Counted from the stretch's first letter, positions 45,458 to 54,508 are shown. The stretch is DNA of 64,000 bases from Streptococcus oralis (GCF_023611505.1 NZ_CP097843.1:1364001-1428000), one strand, 5' to 3'. Translations and numbers: made by a program. Notes: a model not told the origin generated them from the sequence alone.

Positions 45458-46734
45458 TAACTAATAGATGATAAAATTTCCTTAGGTGATTTTCTAAATA
45501 AGAATACGAAACAAAGAGCTACGGACAAGCAACTAATCAGTAGCAGAAAGACATAGGATTCTGCAAAGGATAGGAGACTGGTTGATAGACTGCTTGCTTT
45601 GGCTAGTGTGTCTTGTAAGGTTGCTTGATTTCCACTGGCTAGTACAGTTTGTAGCAGATAGGATGTAATGGCTTCCCCAGCAATAAAGGATGGAAGCAAA
45701 GCTCCAAGAGATACCAACACCATCTCTAAACAGAACTGTAGGAAGATTGAGCTCTTGCCTTTTCCAAGTGCCAGTAAAATCCCTACTTCGTAGACCCTTT
45801 CTCTCAACCAGAGAGACAAGACCAAAATTAAGGCTCCAGCTCCTGCTATCAACATCCCATAAAGGAAGATAGTGAGGAAGGTTTGGAAGGTTGCTACTGA
45901 GTCCTTGATTTGTTCAAAGGCTTTGTTTTCCTTCTCTACTTGGTAGCCTTGATTTTCCAAGGCTAAGTTTTCCACCTGCTTCATGAGACCGTCCATTTCC
46001 TTAGGATTTTCTACATAGAAGCGCGCTGCACTGACTTGAGGTTCACTATTTCCTAAAAGAGTTTGGCTACTTTCATAGTCTGTAAAGACTTGGTTTTCAC
46101 TGAAGTCAGAAGACAAGCCTGTGAATTTCTCTTGTTTTTTACCAGAAAAGATGCCGACAATTTCAAACTCAACTGTTTGCCCTTTCCCAGCTTCGGACTG
46201 ACCAACATCCAAGCGAATCTTGTCATGAAGCGAAAGACCGTTCTTCTTAGCCAACTCTTCGTGGATCAGGATTTTCTTGGAATCCCCTTTTTGAAGGTGT
46301 CGGCCTTCTTTTAGATTGAAAGCCGAACTAGTAAAGGTAACATCCTTGGATGAATCCTCAAGAGCCGTTAAGCTAACCAAGTTCTTGTCCGCAGCTGACA
46401 AATCATCGCGTTCTACGCTCTGCTCACCACTCACCGCTTCCTTGTCTTTCAGTTTTGCGACCGTCTCGAGTTCAGGAGAGACATTTTCCAGTCCCTTAAT
46501 CTTGCTCACGGATGATAAGTCCGACAACTTGAAAGTCTGACCATTCTCTATTTTCTTAATAGAAAAAGAGGTATTGAGTGATTTGTAAAGATTCGTTTCT
46601 ACTGTTTTGTTGGACTTCATCAGAGTCAAACAGGCTGAAATTCCTGCTAAAAGGACAAATAAAATCAGAAATAAAATAAAACTTCTCAGTCGTTTTCTGC
46701 TGACATAAGCCCAAGCTCTTTGGATTGGATTCAT
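45457..46734 (-). CDS. vex1: FtsX-like ABC permease Vex1
   Basis: 425 residues with the same topology as Vex3: an N-terminal helix (about 16-36), an extracellular domain with many Lys and Asp, and three C-terminal helices (about 283-306, 325-350, 395-415). First gene of vex1-vex2-vex3; its stop codon abuts the BOX element. Confidence 0.92.
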   Translation of the reverse strand: MNPIQRAWAYVSRKRLRSFILFLILFVLLAGISACLTLMKSNKTVETNLYKSLNTSFSIKKIENGQTFKLSDLSSVSKIKGLENVSPELETVAKLKDKEAVSGEQSVERDDLSAADKNLVSLTALEDSSKDVTFTSSAFNLKEGRHLQKGDSKKILIHEELAKKNGLSLHDKIRLDVGQSEAGKGQTVEFEIVGIFSGKKQEKFTGLSSDFSENQVFTDYESSQTLLGNSEPQVSAARFYVENPKEMDGLMKQVENLALENQGYQVEKENKAFEQIKDSVATFQTFLTIFLYGMLIAGAGALILVLSLWLRERVYEVGILLALGKGKSSIFLQFCLEMVLVSLGALLPSFIAGEAITSYLLQTVLASGNQATLQDTLAKASSLSTSLLSFAESYVFLLLISCLSVALCFVFLFRKSPKEILSSIS

Positions 46735-46820
46735 TTGTCACCTCCATATTTGTAAGACTATTATAAAATCCAAATATGAAATGTTTATGAAATCGAAAAA
46801 ATTTTTTGATTTATTTTTTG

Positions 46821-46847
46821 AAAAAAAGCTGGTATTTCTACCAGCTC
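46821..46847 (-). terminator. CPBP-gene terminator
   Basis: Minus strand GAGCTGGTAGAAATACCAGC followed by TTTTTTT. Confidence 0.8.
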
Positions 46848-46868
46848 CATTTTTATAACTTTATCCAC

Positions 46869-47480
46869 TCAAAGCAAAGAAAATGCAGAAACTAAACCAG
46901 AGAGGATGTTGGCTGTGGCATGCATTAGCCAACTTGGTATAATTGATCCTCCTGCTTTCTTTTCATTAACAAAACCAAGATAAGCTGCTATTGCTCCAGT
47001 AAAAAATACAATGAAAAAAGTGACTTCCAAACTTACTACTGAAGCAAACAATACTCCATGAAGCAATCCAAAAGCGAAGGCCTGTATGGTATTTGCAAAG
47101 ACAAACGGCATGTGATTTGCCATTCGTTTCAGTAGAAAACCTCTAAATAATAGCTCCTCTGGTAAAGATGTTTGCAAAATACTGTAAATTAGAATACTTG
47201 GTAAAGCCTTAGAACCCATAGCAGAAAAAGCCGAAGTGGCTGTTGCTAGACCACGAGTAAGAGGAAAGATAAGGATAGAAAAAATAGTAAATAAGGAAAA
47301 TCCCCCCACTATCCATAAAATCAGTTGTAAAGTTTTTACTCTTTTGATAGCTTTTAGCCCCATCCATTCCATAAATGGGACCTTCCCCCTCACAGTCAGA
47401 AACCACCAGATAGAAGGTAGTAAAATAATAAAGAGAATTTGAATAAAGGCGCTCATTATTCGTTGAAGTTCATTACCCAT
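46869..47480 (-). CDS. CPBP-family intramembrane metalloprotease
   Basis: 203 residues, six to eight hydrophobic helices. The catalytic motifs are complete: PEELLFRG (Glu108, Glu109, Arg113), FGLLHG (His141) and HATAN (His187, Asn191). Family members (Abi/CAAX proteases) include bacteriocin-immunity and peptide-processing enzymes; no bacteriocin gene is next to it, so the role is open. Single gene. Confidence 0.88.
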   Translation of the reverse strand: MGNELQRIMSAFIQILFIILLPSIWWFLTVRGKVPFMEWMGLKAIKRVKTLQLILWIVGGFSLFTIFSILIFPLTRGLATATSAFSAMGSKALPSILIYSILQTSLPEELLFRGFLLKRMANHMPFVFANTIQAFAFGLLHGVLFASVVSLEVTFFIVFFTGAIAAYLGFVNEKKAGGSIIPSWLMHATANILSGLVSAFSLL

Positions 47481-47750
47481 CGTAATCCTCCTTTACACTT
47501 TTGAAATACTCATTTCAAATACCAAACGACTATCTACTCCTCCTTCCCTAACTTATATATCTGCTTTAACTAAACCTATTAGTATCCATTACTCTATTAT
47601 CTTTCGTATAAGAGCTTTTACGGTTACTTTCTATCTATATTATAGCACTATTTAAAAGAAAAGAAAAAACAAGAAAGGCAGACCTCACTTGTTGAATAAT
47701 CACTATGCACACTAACAAAAAAGAGCTAGCAAAAGCCAACTCTTACCCTA

Positions 47751-47836
47751 TGCGGAGAGAGGGACTTGAACCCTCACGACCTAAAGCGGTCACAGGATCC
47801 TTAGTCCTGCGCGTCTGCCAATTCCGCCATCCCCGC
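47751..47836 (-). tRNA. tRNA-Leu (AAG)
   Basis: 86 nt on the minus strand, class II with a long variable arm. Acceptor GCGGGGA pairs with TCTCCGC, anticodon stem CAGGA/TCCTG encloses loop CTAAGGA giving anticodon AAG. The stretch 47481-47750 to its left holds the CPBP promoter and no gene. Confidence 0.95.
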
Positions 47837-47851
47837 GTCGATTACTTTACT

Positions 47852-47880
47852 AGTATATCAACTTTCAAAATCTTTGTCAA
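47852..47880 (-). promoter_or_regulatory. tRNA-Leu promoter
   Basis: Minus strand TTGACA (47875-47880), 17-bp spacer, TATACT (47852-47857). Confidence 0.88.
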
Positions 47881-47916
47881 CACTTTTTTCAGATTTTTTT
47901 CATTTTTCCAAGGGAA

Positions 47917-48492
47917 TTATTCTTGGATTCCAGCCAGATTTTCATCCAGCAACTTGGCTCCCAGAGTGTTCTTAAAATGACCAAGAGCAAACTGATGATG
48001 TTCTGGCCAGATAGAGGCAACTGCAGGCTTGACAATCTCAATATGATAGCCGAGGTTATAGGCATCAATAGCCGTATGAAGAACACAAATGTCGGTCAAT
48101 ACACCGGTCAAAATGACTGTATCTACACGACGTTCCCGTAAACGGATATCTAGGTCCGTTCCTGAAAATGCTGAATAGTGACGCTTGTCCATCCAAAAGA
48201 CACGGCTATCCCCCTCATGTTCAGCATAAAAGTCAGCTAGGGGGCCATAGAGATTACGACCACTAGTTCCGATGATGTTGTGCGGTGGAAAGAGCTTGCT
48301 TTCTGGGTGGAATGTATCCTTCTCTTCATGAGCATCAATGGTGAAAAAGATATAGTCCCCACGTTCAAAAGCCAATCTGGTTACCTGATCAATGGCTTTT
48401 GATATTGCTTGAGCAGGTGCTCCAGCAGTTAGCTTTCCATGGTCTGCTACGAAATCCTCTGTATAGTCAATCGAGATTAAAGCCTTTGCCAT
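47917..48492 (-). CDS. pncA: Nicotinamidase (PncA-like isochorismatase family)
   Basis: 191 residues; cysteine hydrolase turning nicotinamide into nicotinate for NAD recycling. The active-site residues are seen: Asp in SIDYTEDF (about residue 9), Lys in DKRHYSAF (about 103) and Cys in GVLTDICVLHTA (about 136); metal-binding His/Asp lie in TIDAHEEKDTFHPES. It overlaps codY by 1 bp, so the two are cotranscribed, and CodY may control NAD salvage with itself. Confidence 0.92.
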   Translation of the reverse strand: MAKALISIDYTEDFVADHGKLTAGAPAQAISKAIDQVTRLAFERGDYIFFTIDAHEEKDTFHPESKLFPPHNIIGTSGRNLYGPLADFYAEHEGDSRVFWMDKRHYSAFSGTDLDIRLRERRVDTVILTGVLTDICVLHTAIDAYNLGYHIEIVKPAVASIWPEHHQFALGHFKNTLGAKLLDENLAGIQE

Positions 48493-49280
48493 TAGTAGTC
48501 CCTCTTTTTCACTTCCTCAAAAATATCACCAATTAGAACTTTGAGATAAGTCCCCTTCATTCCGAGTGAACGGCTCTCAATAATTCCAGCCGACTCCAAT
48601 TTACGAAGCGCATTGACAATCACTGAGCGCGTAATGCCAATACGATCTGCAATAACTGATGCAGTCAGCTGCCCTTCATTTCCATCCAATTCAGCTAAAA
48701 TAGCTGATACGGCACGAAGTTCTGAATAGGAAAGGGTATTAACCGCCATGGTAACAGCAGTACGACGGCGAATATTTTTCTCGTCTTCTTCGCGTTGGAA
48801 GTTCAATAGTTGAATTCCCACAACCGTGCTCGCAATCTCGACAAGAATCAAATCTTCATCTTCAAACTTCTTATCATTGCGCCAAATAATCAACGAACCT
48901 AGGCGAATCCCTGACACATGAATCGGAGCAATGGTCGTCAAACCATCTGGAAAATCCGCACGGCTTTCTACAGGGAAAATGGTCAAATCATGTTCAACAG
49001 GAAGGTTGGCTTCCGTATCATAGATCATGTTTGCACCTTGAATATAATCATCTGGAAAAATCTTAGTTTGAAAAAACTGCTCTACACGATCTGTATTCGT
49101 TTTATAACGCATGAAGTAGCCTAAAAGGCGTCCCTTGCTATTCACAATACAAGCGTTACAATCAATAATATCTGCCAACTGGCGTGTAATCGCATTGTAA
49201 GGAAGTTCATCTTGAAGTTGCTCCTCTGAGCGTTTCAAAATAGAAGTAATTTTTCTTGTTTTTTCTAATAAGTGTGCCAT
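48492..49280 (-). CDS. codY: Global nutritional regulator CodY
   Basis: CodY senses branched-chain amino acids and GTP and represses nutrient-scavenging genes. 262 residues: N-terminal GAF-type effector domain (about 1-155), linker, and winged helix at about 204-225 ([20 protein letters not shown]). A box close to the CodY consensus lies upstream, fitting autoregulation. Confidence 0.97.
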   Translation of the reverse strand: MAHLLEKTRKITSILKRSEEQLQDELPYNAITRQLADIIDCNACIVNSKGRLLGYFMRYKTNTDRVEQFFQTKIFPDDYIQGANMIYDTEANLPVEHDLTIFPVESRADFPDGLTTIAPIHVSGIRLGSLIIWRNDKKFEDEDLILVEIASTVVGIQLLNFQREEDEKNIRRRTAVTMAVNTLSYSELRAVSAILAELDGNEGQLTASVIADRIGITRSVIVNALRKLESAGIIESRSLGMKGTYLKVLIGDIFEEVKKRDY

Positions 49281-49336
49281 TTTTTACCTCGCATTTAATC
49301 GCTACCATTATAACATAAAGAGCGTGAATTTTCAAT

Positions 49337-49351
49337 TATTATCTGAAAATT
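49337..49351. promoter_or_regulatory. CodY-box-like site upstream of codY
   Basis: TATTATCTGAAAATT, two mismatches from AATTTTCWGAAAATT, about 60 bp before the codY start codon. Confidence 0.6.
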
Positions 49352-49410
49352 GCTTATTTAATTGCAATTTTGAACAGCAAAAATATTTTAGAAAAAAAGC
49401 GATTTTTTTA

Positions 49411-49439
49411 TTGACATCCTATTTTATTTTTGATATTAT
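49411..49439 (+). promoter_or_regulatory. Consensus promoter for a candidate small RNA
   Basis: TTGACA (49411-49416), 17-bp spacer, TATTAT (49434-49439) on the plus strand, with no gene to serve on that strand before a terminator. Confidence 0.75.
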
Positions 49440-49445
49440 AACATT

Positions 49446-49562
49446 ATAATAAGATGACATGATAAATCTCTTTCCGTTTCACCTATCCTTTACTATCACC
49501 ATCTTCTTTTACTATCGGTCTCCTTATATATAAAAGCGATTCACAGTGTGAATCGCTTTTTT
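49446..49562 (+). ncRNA. Candidate small RNA between codY and cshA
   Basis: About 115 nt between a consensus plus-strand promoter and a strong terminator (49532-49562, AAAAGCGATTCACAGTGTGAATCGCTTTTTT). The body is pyrimidine-rich with CTTTTACTATC-like units twice and TCTCC, which could pair with ribosome-binding sites. No start codon and ribosome site for a good reading frame. Not a match I recognise among known streptococcal RNAs; prediction only. Confidence 0.45.
49532..49562. terminator. Bidirectional terminator (candidate sRNA / cshA)
   Basis: AAAAGCGATTCACA pairs with TGTGAATCGCTTTT; T runs on both strands, so it also serves cshA. Confidence 0.9.
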
Positions 49563-51140
49563 CTATTTGTCTCCTTTGTTACGAATAACAAAGCCGGTTT
49601 TCTTTTCGCTTGAAGTGTTGCGAGGTTTTTTATTGTCTTTATTACGGTAACGTCTGTCTTTATCAAAACGATCGTTTCCACGGTTGCCTTTCTTGAAGTC
49701 ATCACGGCGACCATTGCCACGGCGATCACGATCTCGACGGTCGTCTCCACGACGACCTCCTCGACCTCCCTTGCCTTTGCCACCAAAGCCATTACCTGAT
49801 GGTTTAAATGGCAGTGGTTTTTCACGCGCAATCTCCACTTCAGGAAGGTTGTCTGGATCTTGGACTGTCAGACTCAAGATATACATTGCCAATTCTTCTG
49901 GACTAAATTCGGCAGCTAACTTACGAGCATCCTTAGCAAATTTCTCAAAGTTGCCACGAATGGTTTCATCTGCAAAATCACGTTCGATTTTCTTGAGAGC
50001 TACTTGTTTTTTTGCTTGGAAGGCTTCTTCTGCACTTGCAGGTTTGAGACCTTTCATGCGTTTCTTAGTCAAGTTTTCAATAATTTGAAGGTAGCCCATT
50101 TCGTTTGGAGCTACGAAAGTAATAGACTGACCTGACTTACCAGCACGACCTGTACGACCGATACGGTGAACATAACTTTCAGGATCTTGTGGAATATCGT
50201 AGTTGTAGACATGGGTCACACCTGAGATATCCAAACCACGTGCTGCCACGTCTGTCGCAACTAGAACATCAAGATTGCCATTTTTAAAATCACGAAGGAC
50301 ACGAAGGCGTTTATTTTGGTCCAAATCACCATGAATTCCTTCTGCACGGAAGCCACGAATTTTCAGTCCACGAGTCAATTCATCTACACGGCGTTTGGTA
50401 CGACCAAATACGATAGCAAGTTCTGGTTGTTCCACATCCATGAGACGTGTCATGGTATTAAATTTTTCTTGTTCTTTGACACGGATATAGTACTGATCCA
50501 CCAGCTCTGTTGTCAATTCCTTGGCAGCAATCTTGACATGTTCAGGGTCTTTCATAAACTGAACACCGATACGTTTGATAGCGTCTGGCATGGTTGCTGA
50601 GAAGAGCAAGGTTTGACGATTTGCAGGGACACGAGAGATAATAGCTTCGATGTCTTCAAGGAAGCCCATGTTGAGCATTTCATCCGCTTCATCAAGGATC
50701 AGGGTTTCAATGTCTTGTAATTTCAAGGCTTTGCGTTTAATCAAGTCCAAGAGACGGCCTGGTGTTCCTACCACGATGTGGGCACCAGATTTAAGGGCTT
50801 TAATCTGTTTCTCAATACTTGAACCACCGTAAACTGAACGAACTTTCACTCCCTTGCTACGACCAAAGCGGAACAATTCCTCTTGGCTTTGAACAGCGAG
50901 TTCACGAGTTGGAGCGATAACCAAGGCTTGGATGGTCGCTTCTTCTGTACGGATTTTTTCAAGAGTTGGCAAGCCAAAGGCTGCAGTTTTCCCTGTACCA
51001 GTCTGAGCTTGACCGATAACGTCTTTTCCTTCGAGAGCCAAGGGAATGGTCTGTTCTTGGATGGGACTGGCTTCTACAAATCCAGCTTTTTCAATCTCTG
51101 CTAGCAATTCAGCAGACAAGTTAAATTCATTAAATTTCAC
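49563..51140 (-). CDS. cshA: DEAD-box RNA helicase CshA
   Basis: ATP-dependent RNA helicase used in RNA decay and cold adaptation. 525 residues, with a GTG start at 51140 (AAGAAG site). Q motif and Walker A AQTGTGKTAA (about 44-53), PTRELAVQ, TPGRLLDL, DEAD at about 152-155, SAT, and C-terminal HRIGRTGRAG. The C-terminal tail from about 430 is Arg/Gly/Asp-rich (RGG repeats), typical of CshA-type helicases. A long leader of about 130 nt precedes it, with an extended -10 TGTTATACT at about 51289. Confidence 0.95.
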   Translation of the reverse strand: MKFNEFNLSAELLAEIEKAGFVEASPIQEQTIPLALEGKDVIGQAQTGTGKTAAFGLPTLEKIRTEEATIQALVIAPTRELAVQSQEELFRFGRSKGVKVRSVYGGSSIEKQIKALKSGAHIVVGTPGRLLDLIKRKALKLQDIETLILDEADEMLNMGFLEDIEAIISRVPANRQTLLFSATMPDAIKRIGVQFMKDPEHVKIAAKELTTELVDQYYIRVKEQEKFNTMTRLMDVEQPELAIVFGRTKRRVDELTRGLKIRGFRAEGIHGDLDQNKRLRVLRDFKNGNLDVLVATDVAARGLDISGVTHVYNYDIPQDPESYVHRIGRTGRAGKSGQSITFVAPNEMGYLQIIENLTKKRMKGLKPASAEEAFQAKKQVALKKIERDFADETIRGNFEKFAKDARKLAAEFSPEELAMYILSLTVQDPDNLPEVEIAREKPLPFKPSGNGFGGKGKGGRGGRRGDDRRDRDRRGNGRRDDFKKGNRGNDRFDKDRRYRNKDNKKPRNTSSEKKTGFVIRNKGDK

Positions 51141-51489
51141 GTTATTCTTCTTTCTAAAGGTGGTGCGAAGCCACCCTATAGGGCTTTAGTTCATACTTTT
51201 CTTTTCATGACGTATCTTCTACAAAAACGAGATACCGTGTTGCTTCTTTTCCACGAAAGAAAAGTACTGGTTTCTTTGCAACCTATCTAGTATAACACAA
51301 GACCAAAGCAAAAGATAGTAGAATCCTTTAGGAAAACTATGTAAACGATTTTCTAGCTGTAAAGTAGCCTGAAACTTGTTTATCAAAGGATTTGAAGGGA
51401 CCATTTCAAACGTACTTCATTTCCCGTAGCAGATTTGTGCAAAAAGTGTTTTCTTATGCTAGAATGAAAATCGAATAGGAGGACTATAA

Positions 51490-52806
51490 ATGTTAACATA
51501 TGATTTAATCGTTATTGGATTTGGTAAAGCTGGTAAAACACTAGCTGGTAAATTGGCTTCAGCTGGCAAAAAAGTTGCCCTCGTTGAACGTAGTAAAGCT
51601 ATGTACGGTGGAACATGCATCAACATCGGTTGTATCCCAACTAAAACCTTGCTAGTTGCTGCTGAGAAGGACTTGTCTTTTGAAGAAGTGATTGCTACCA
51701 AAAACACGATTACTGGTCGCCTCAATGGTAAAAACTACGCTACTATTGCGGGAACAGGTGTAGATATCTTTGATGCGGAAGCACACTTCCTTTCAAACAA
51801 AGTCATCGAAATCCAAGCTGGTGATGAAAAACAAGAACTAACTGCTGAAACAATCGTTATCAACACTGGTGCTGTTTCAAACGTCTTGCCAATCCCTGGA
51901 CTTGCTACAAGCAAAAACGTCTTTGACTCAACAGGTATCCAAAACTTGGACAAATTGCCTGAAAAACTTGGTGTTCTTGGTGGTGGAAATATCGGTCTTG
52001 AATTTGCAGGACTCTACAACAAACTTGGCAGCAAGGTTACCGTCCTAGATGCCTTGGATACTTTCCTTCCTCGTGCAGAACCATCCATCGCAGCTCTTGC
52101 TAAACAGTACATGGAAGAAGACGGTATTGAATTGCTTCAAAACATCCGTACTACTGAAATCAAAAACGACGGTGACCAAGTTCTCGTCGTAACCGAAAAC
52201 GAAACGTACCGTTTCGACGCCCTTCTCTACGCAACTGGACGTAAGCCAAACGTAGAACCACTTCAACTTGAGAATACCGATATTGAACTAACTGAACGCG
52301 GTGCTATCAAAGTAGACAAACATTGTCAAACAAACGTTCCTGGTGTCTTTGCAGTTGGAGACGTCAACGGTGGACCTCAATTTACCTACATCTCACTTGA
52401 TGACTTCCGTGTCGTCTACAGCTACCTTGCTGGAGATGGCAGCTACACTCTTGAAGACCGTCTCAATGTACCAAACACCATGTTCATCACACCTGCACTT
52501 TCACAAGTTGGTTTGACAGAAAGCCAAGCAGCTGATTTGAAACTTCCATACGCTGTCAAGGAAATTCCTGTTGCAGCAATGCCTCGCGGTCACGTAAATG
52601 GAGATCTTCGTGGAGCCTTCAAAGCTGTTGTCAACACTGAAACAAAAGAAATTCTCGGTGCAAGCATCTTCTCAGAAGGTTCTCAAGAAATCATTAACAT
52701 CATCACTGTTGCAATGGACAACAAGATTCCTTACACTTACTTCACAAAACAAATCTTCACTCACCCAACCTTGGCTGAAAATTTGAATGACTTGTTTGCG
52801 ATTTAA
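51490..52806 (+). CDS. har: Hypothiocyanous acid reductase (RclA/Har-type flavoprotein disulfide reductase)
   Basis: 438 residues. FAD-binding GFGKAGKTLAGKL, the redox disulfide Cys43/Cys48 in GTCINIGCIP, NAD(P)H-binding GGGNIGLEFAGLY, the FAD-contacting FAVGDVNGG and the C-terminal interface helix with FTHPTLAENLND. Recent work showed the pneumococcal protein reduces hypothiocyanous acid, the product of host lactoperoxidase acting on H2O2; I assign it by recognition of that sequence. AGGAGG site; own promoter (TTGTGC, TAGAAT at 51460) and own terminator. Confidence 0.9.
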   Translation: MLTYDLIVIGFGKAGKTLAGKLASAGKKVALVERSKAMYGGTCINIGCIPTKTLLVAAEKDLSFEEVIATKNTITGRLNGKNYATIAGTGVDIFDAEAHFLSNKVIEIQAGDEKQELTAETIVINTGAVSNVLPIPGLATSKNVFDSTGIQNLDKLPEKLGVLGGGNIGLEFAGLYNKLGSKVTVLDALDTFLPRAEPSIAALAKQYMEEDGIELLQNIRTTEIKNDGDQVLVVTENETYRFDALLYATGRKPNVEPLQLENTDIELTERGAIKVDKHCQTNVPGVFAVGDVNGGPQFTYISLDDFRVVYSYLAGDGSYTLEDRLNVPNTMFITPALSQVGLTESQAADLKLPYAVKEIPVAAMPRGHVNGDLRGAFKAVVNTETKEILGASIFSEGSQEIINIITVAMDNKIPYTYFTKQIFTHPTLAENLNDLFAI

Positions 52807-52826
52807 GATTTCAGATTTTCTCCACA

Positions 52827-52859
52827 AGACAAGCATCCATTTTGGTGTTTGTCTTTTTC
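52827..52859 (+). terminator. har terminator
   Basis: AGACAA...TTGTCT hairpin followed by TTTTTC. Confidence 0.7.
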
Positions 52860-52970
52860 TATCCAGTTTATCGTTTCCTTGCAAGATTATTTGTGCTTCT
52901 AGCTGTAAAAGTTTATAATATAAGTGTAGGATGTTGTCTTCATTTTCTGTTCAAAAAGGAGGCTAGTCAC

Positions 52971-54176
52971 ATGGGAAAGCAAGTTAAACCACCAAAACAC
53001 TCTCCTTTTTCCTTTCTATCCAAAGAAAAAAGTACGGCTGTGAAAACACTGGTTTTCTGTGTTAGTACAGTCTTCATTTTTCTCCTACTTTGTTGGATGC
53101 TTTTTCGCTTGATTTCACCTCAAAAGCAGCAATTCACAGTCAATCAGACTGCTGATTTTTACCTTGTTAATTCGAAATCCATTCAAAGTTATCAGTTGCA
53201 AAACGATCAGTTTCAACTCATAAAAACTGAGGACGTCTCCATTGCAGAAGATGTCAATTTCTGGTTTCCTCAGGGATGGTTTGACAATCGCTATCTCGTC
53301 TTCTCATCTGGAAATACCAGAGGGAAATCATCCACTCAGAACATTGTATCCCTTGACTTTCAGACAGGGGACATCCGGAAAACTTCAACTCCCTTCTATG
53401 CTTATTCGGGAGCTGGAGTATCAGACAAGTTCTTCTACACAGGCCAAACTACAACTGAGGATGGGGTGCTCAGTATGTTTGACATCTCAGGAAAGCTGAT
53501 TACTCAGAAAACATTCTCCGAATCCACTTCCTTTCCAATCCAGTTTCACGGAAGAGGGAATCGCCTCTACCTCGGTCTGGGGTTTCACGATGAGTCCCGT
53601 CAACGACCCGCTTTAGTGTTTGATGGATATTTAGTTGAATTGGACGAAAATGACCAACTAAAGGAATTGTCTCGCACACCTCTGACAAGCGAAGGAAAGA
53701 TCGTTGAAATGTTGACTTCTTCTGAATTAATCGGTGACAATTATTACAGTAGCGTTGCTTATACTCGAAATACAGAAACTTTCTCCAAAGATCCAGACAA
53801 TCGCATACTTGTCATGAACTTGTCTAGTAAGGAAAAGCACTTCATCAAGCTACCAGAGGACAACCCAAATCTTCTTTATAAAACACCGAAAGAAGACCGA
53901 TTGATTGTAAAACATGAGGCGGATGGAAATGATCGCTGTGCCTTATCTATTGTCAATCTCTCTGATGAATCTAGCTATCTGATTAATGTCAGAAAAGATT
54001 TGCCTGATTCTACAGAAGAGATAATACACATCGATACAAGTTTGACAAACAAGATATTGGTCGTAACCAATCAACATTTGTTATTGTATTCTTTAGAAAA
54101 TGGCCAACTTCTAACTAAAACAAAACTGGAACTGAAACAAAACGACTTCCCAATCGCAACTTGGTTTCAGAACTAA
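52971..54176 (+). CDS. Unknown membrane-anchored protein, propeller-like
   Basis: 401 residues from ATG 52971 with AAAGGAGG; the longer frame upstream overlaps the har terminator. A basic cytoplasmic start (about 1-24) is followed by one transmembrane helix (about 25-48, TLVFCVSTVFIFLLLCWML) and a large extracellular part. That part has repeated blade-like segments (YLVFSSGNTRG, NIVSLDFQTGDI, DRLIVKHEADG) suggesting a beta-propeller. No catalytic or metal motif. I do not recognise the gene. Single gene, own terminator. Confidence 0.8.
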   Translation: MGKQVKPPKHSPFSFLSKEKSTAVKTLVFCVSTVFIFLLLCWMLFRLISPQKQQFTVNQTADFYLVNSKSIQSYQLQNDQFQLIKTEDVSIAEDVNFWFPQGWFDNRYLVFSSGNTRGKSSTQNIVSLDFQTGDIRKTSTPFYAYSGAGVSDKFFYTGQTTTEDGVLSMFDISGKLITQKTFSESTSFPIQFHGRGNRLYLGLGFHDESRQRPALVFDGYLVELDENDQLKELSRTPLTSEGKIVEMLTSSELIGDNYYSSVAYTRNTETFSKDPDNRILVMNLSSKEKHFIKLPEDNPNLLYKTPKEDRLIVKHEADGNDRCALSIVNLSDESSYLINVRKDLPDSTEEIIHIDTSLTNKILVVTNQHLLLYSLENGQLLTKTKLELKQNDFPIATWFQN

Positions 54177-54183
54177 TCACTCA

Positions 54184-54207
54184 CAGCCCTCTTCGGGCTG
54201 TTTTTGT
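54184..54207 (+). terminator. Terminator after the unknown membrane protein
   Basis: CAGCCC, loop, GGGCTG, TTTTTG. Confidence 0.9.
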
Positions 54208-54244
54208 TTCTGCGAAATCTCAAATCTGTCTTTTCTTTCTTTTA

Positions 54245-54253
54245 TGATATAAT
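54245..54253 (+). promoter_or_regulatory. Extended -10 promoter of candidate structured RNA
   Basis: TGATATAAT (TG, one base, TATAAT); no good -35. The start point would be near 54260. Confidence 0.55.
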
Positions 54254-54259
54254 GTCCAC

Positions 54260-54508
54260 ACTTTACTTAGCAGTCCTAATTATATATTGAGTCTCAGGTC
54301 GCTCTTTTAAATATCAGCAATACATATGACTTTAAATAACTTGCTTCAACTCATCGTTTTATGAGTAATTTAAAAAGATATTTTGCAATGATTGTTTCGT
54401 GCCTAATTAGGTAAATTAGGCACTCTTCGCGCGGTCATATGTGTATTTTCATCATTTGTGAGAAGATTTTACTGTTTGCAACTTGATGGCTAAGTCGATA
54501 TATTTTTT
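54260..54508 (+). ncRNA. Candidate structured RNA with a three-way junction
   Basis: Gene-free. ACATATGAC (54322-54330) pairs with GTCATATGT (54434-54442) and encloses two hairpins: CTTTAAAT...ACTCAT, loop, ATGAGT...ATTTAAAAAG (about 54330-54376) and GTGCCTAATT, loop, AATTAGGCAC (54399-54423, perfect 10 bp). An upstream CCTAATTA (about 54276-54283) could pair with TAATTAGG of the second hairpin as an alternative. A T-rich stretch near 54500 may end it. I recognise no Rfam class. 54509-54660 is AT-rich with nothing I can name. Confidence 0.4.

Noticed and set aside
47705..47980. Frame over tRNA-Leu
   Set aside because: Reads the tRNA gene and its promoter on the opposite strand; not a protein gene.
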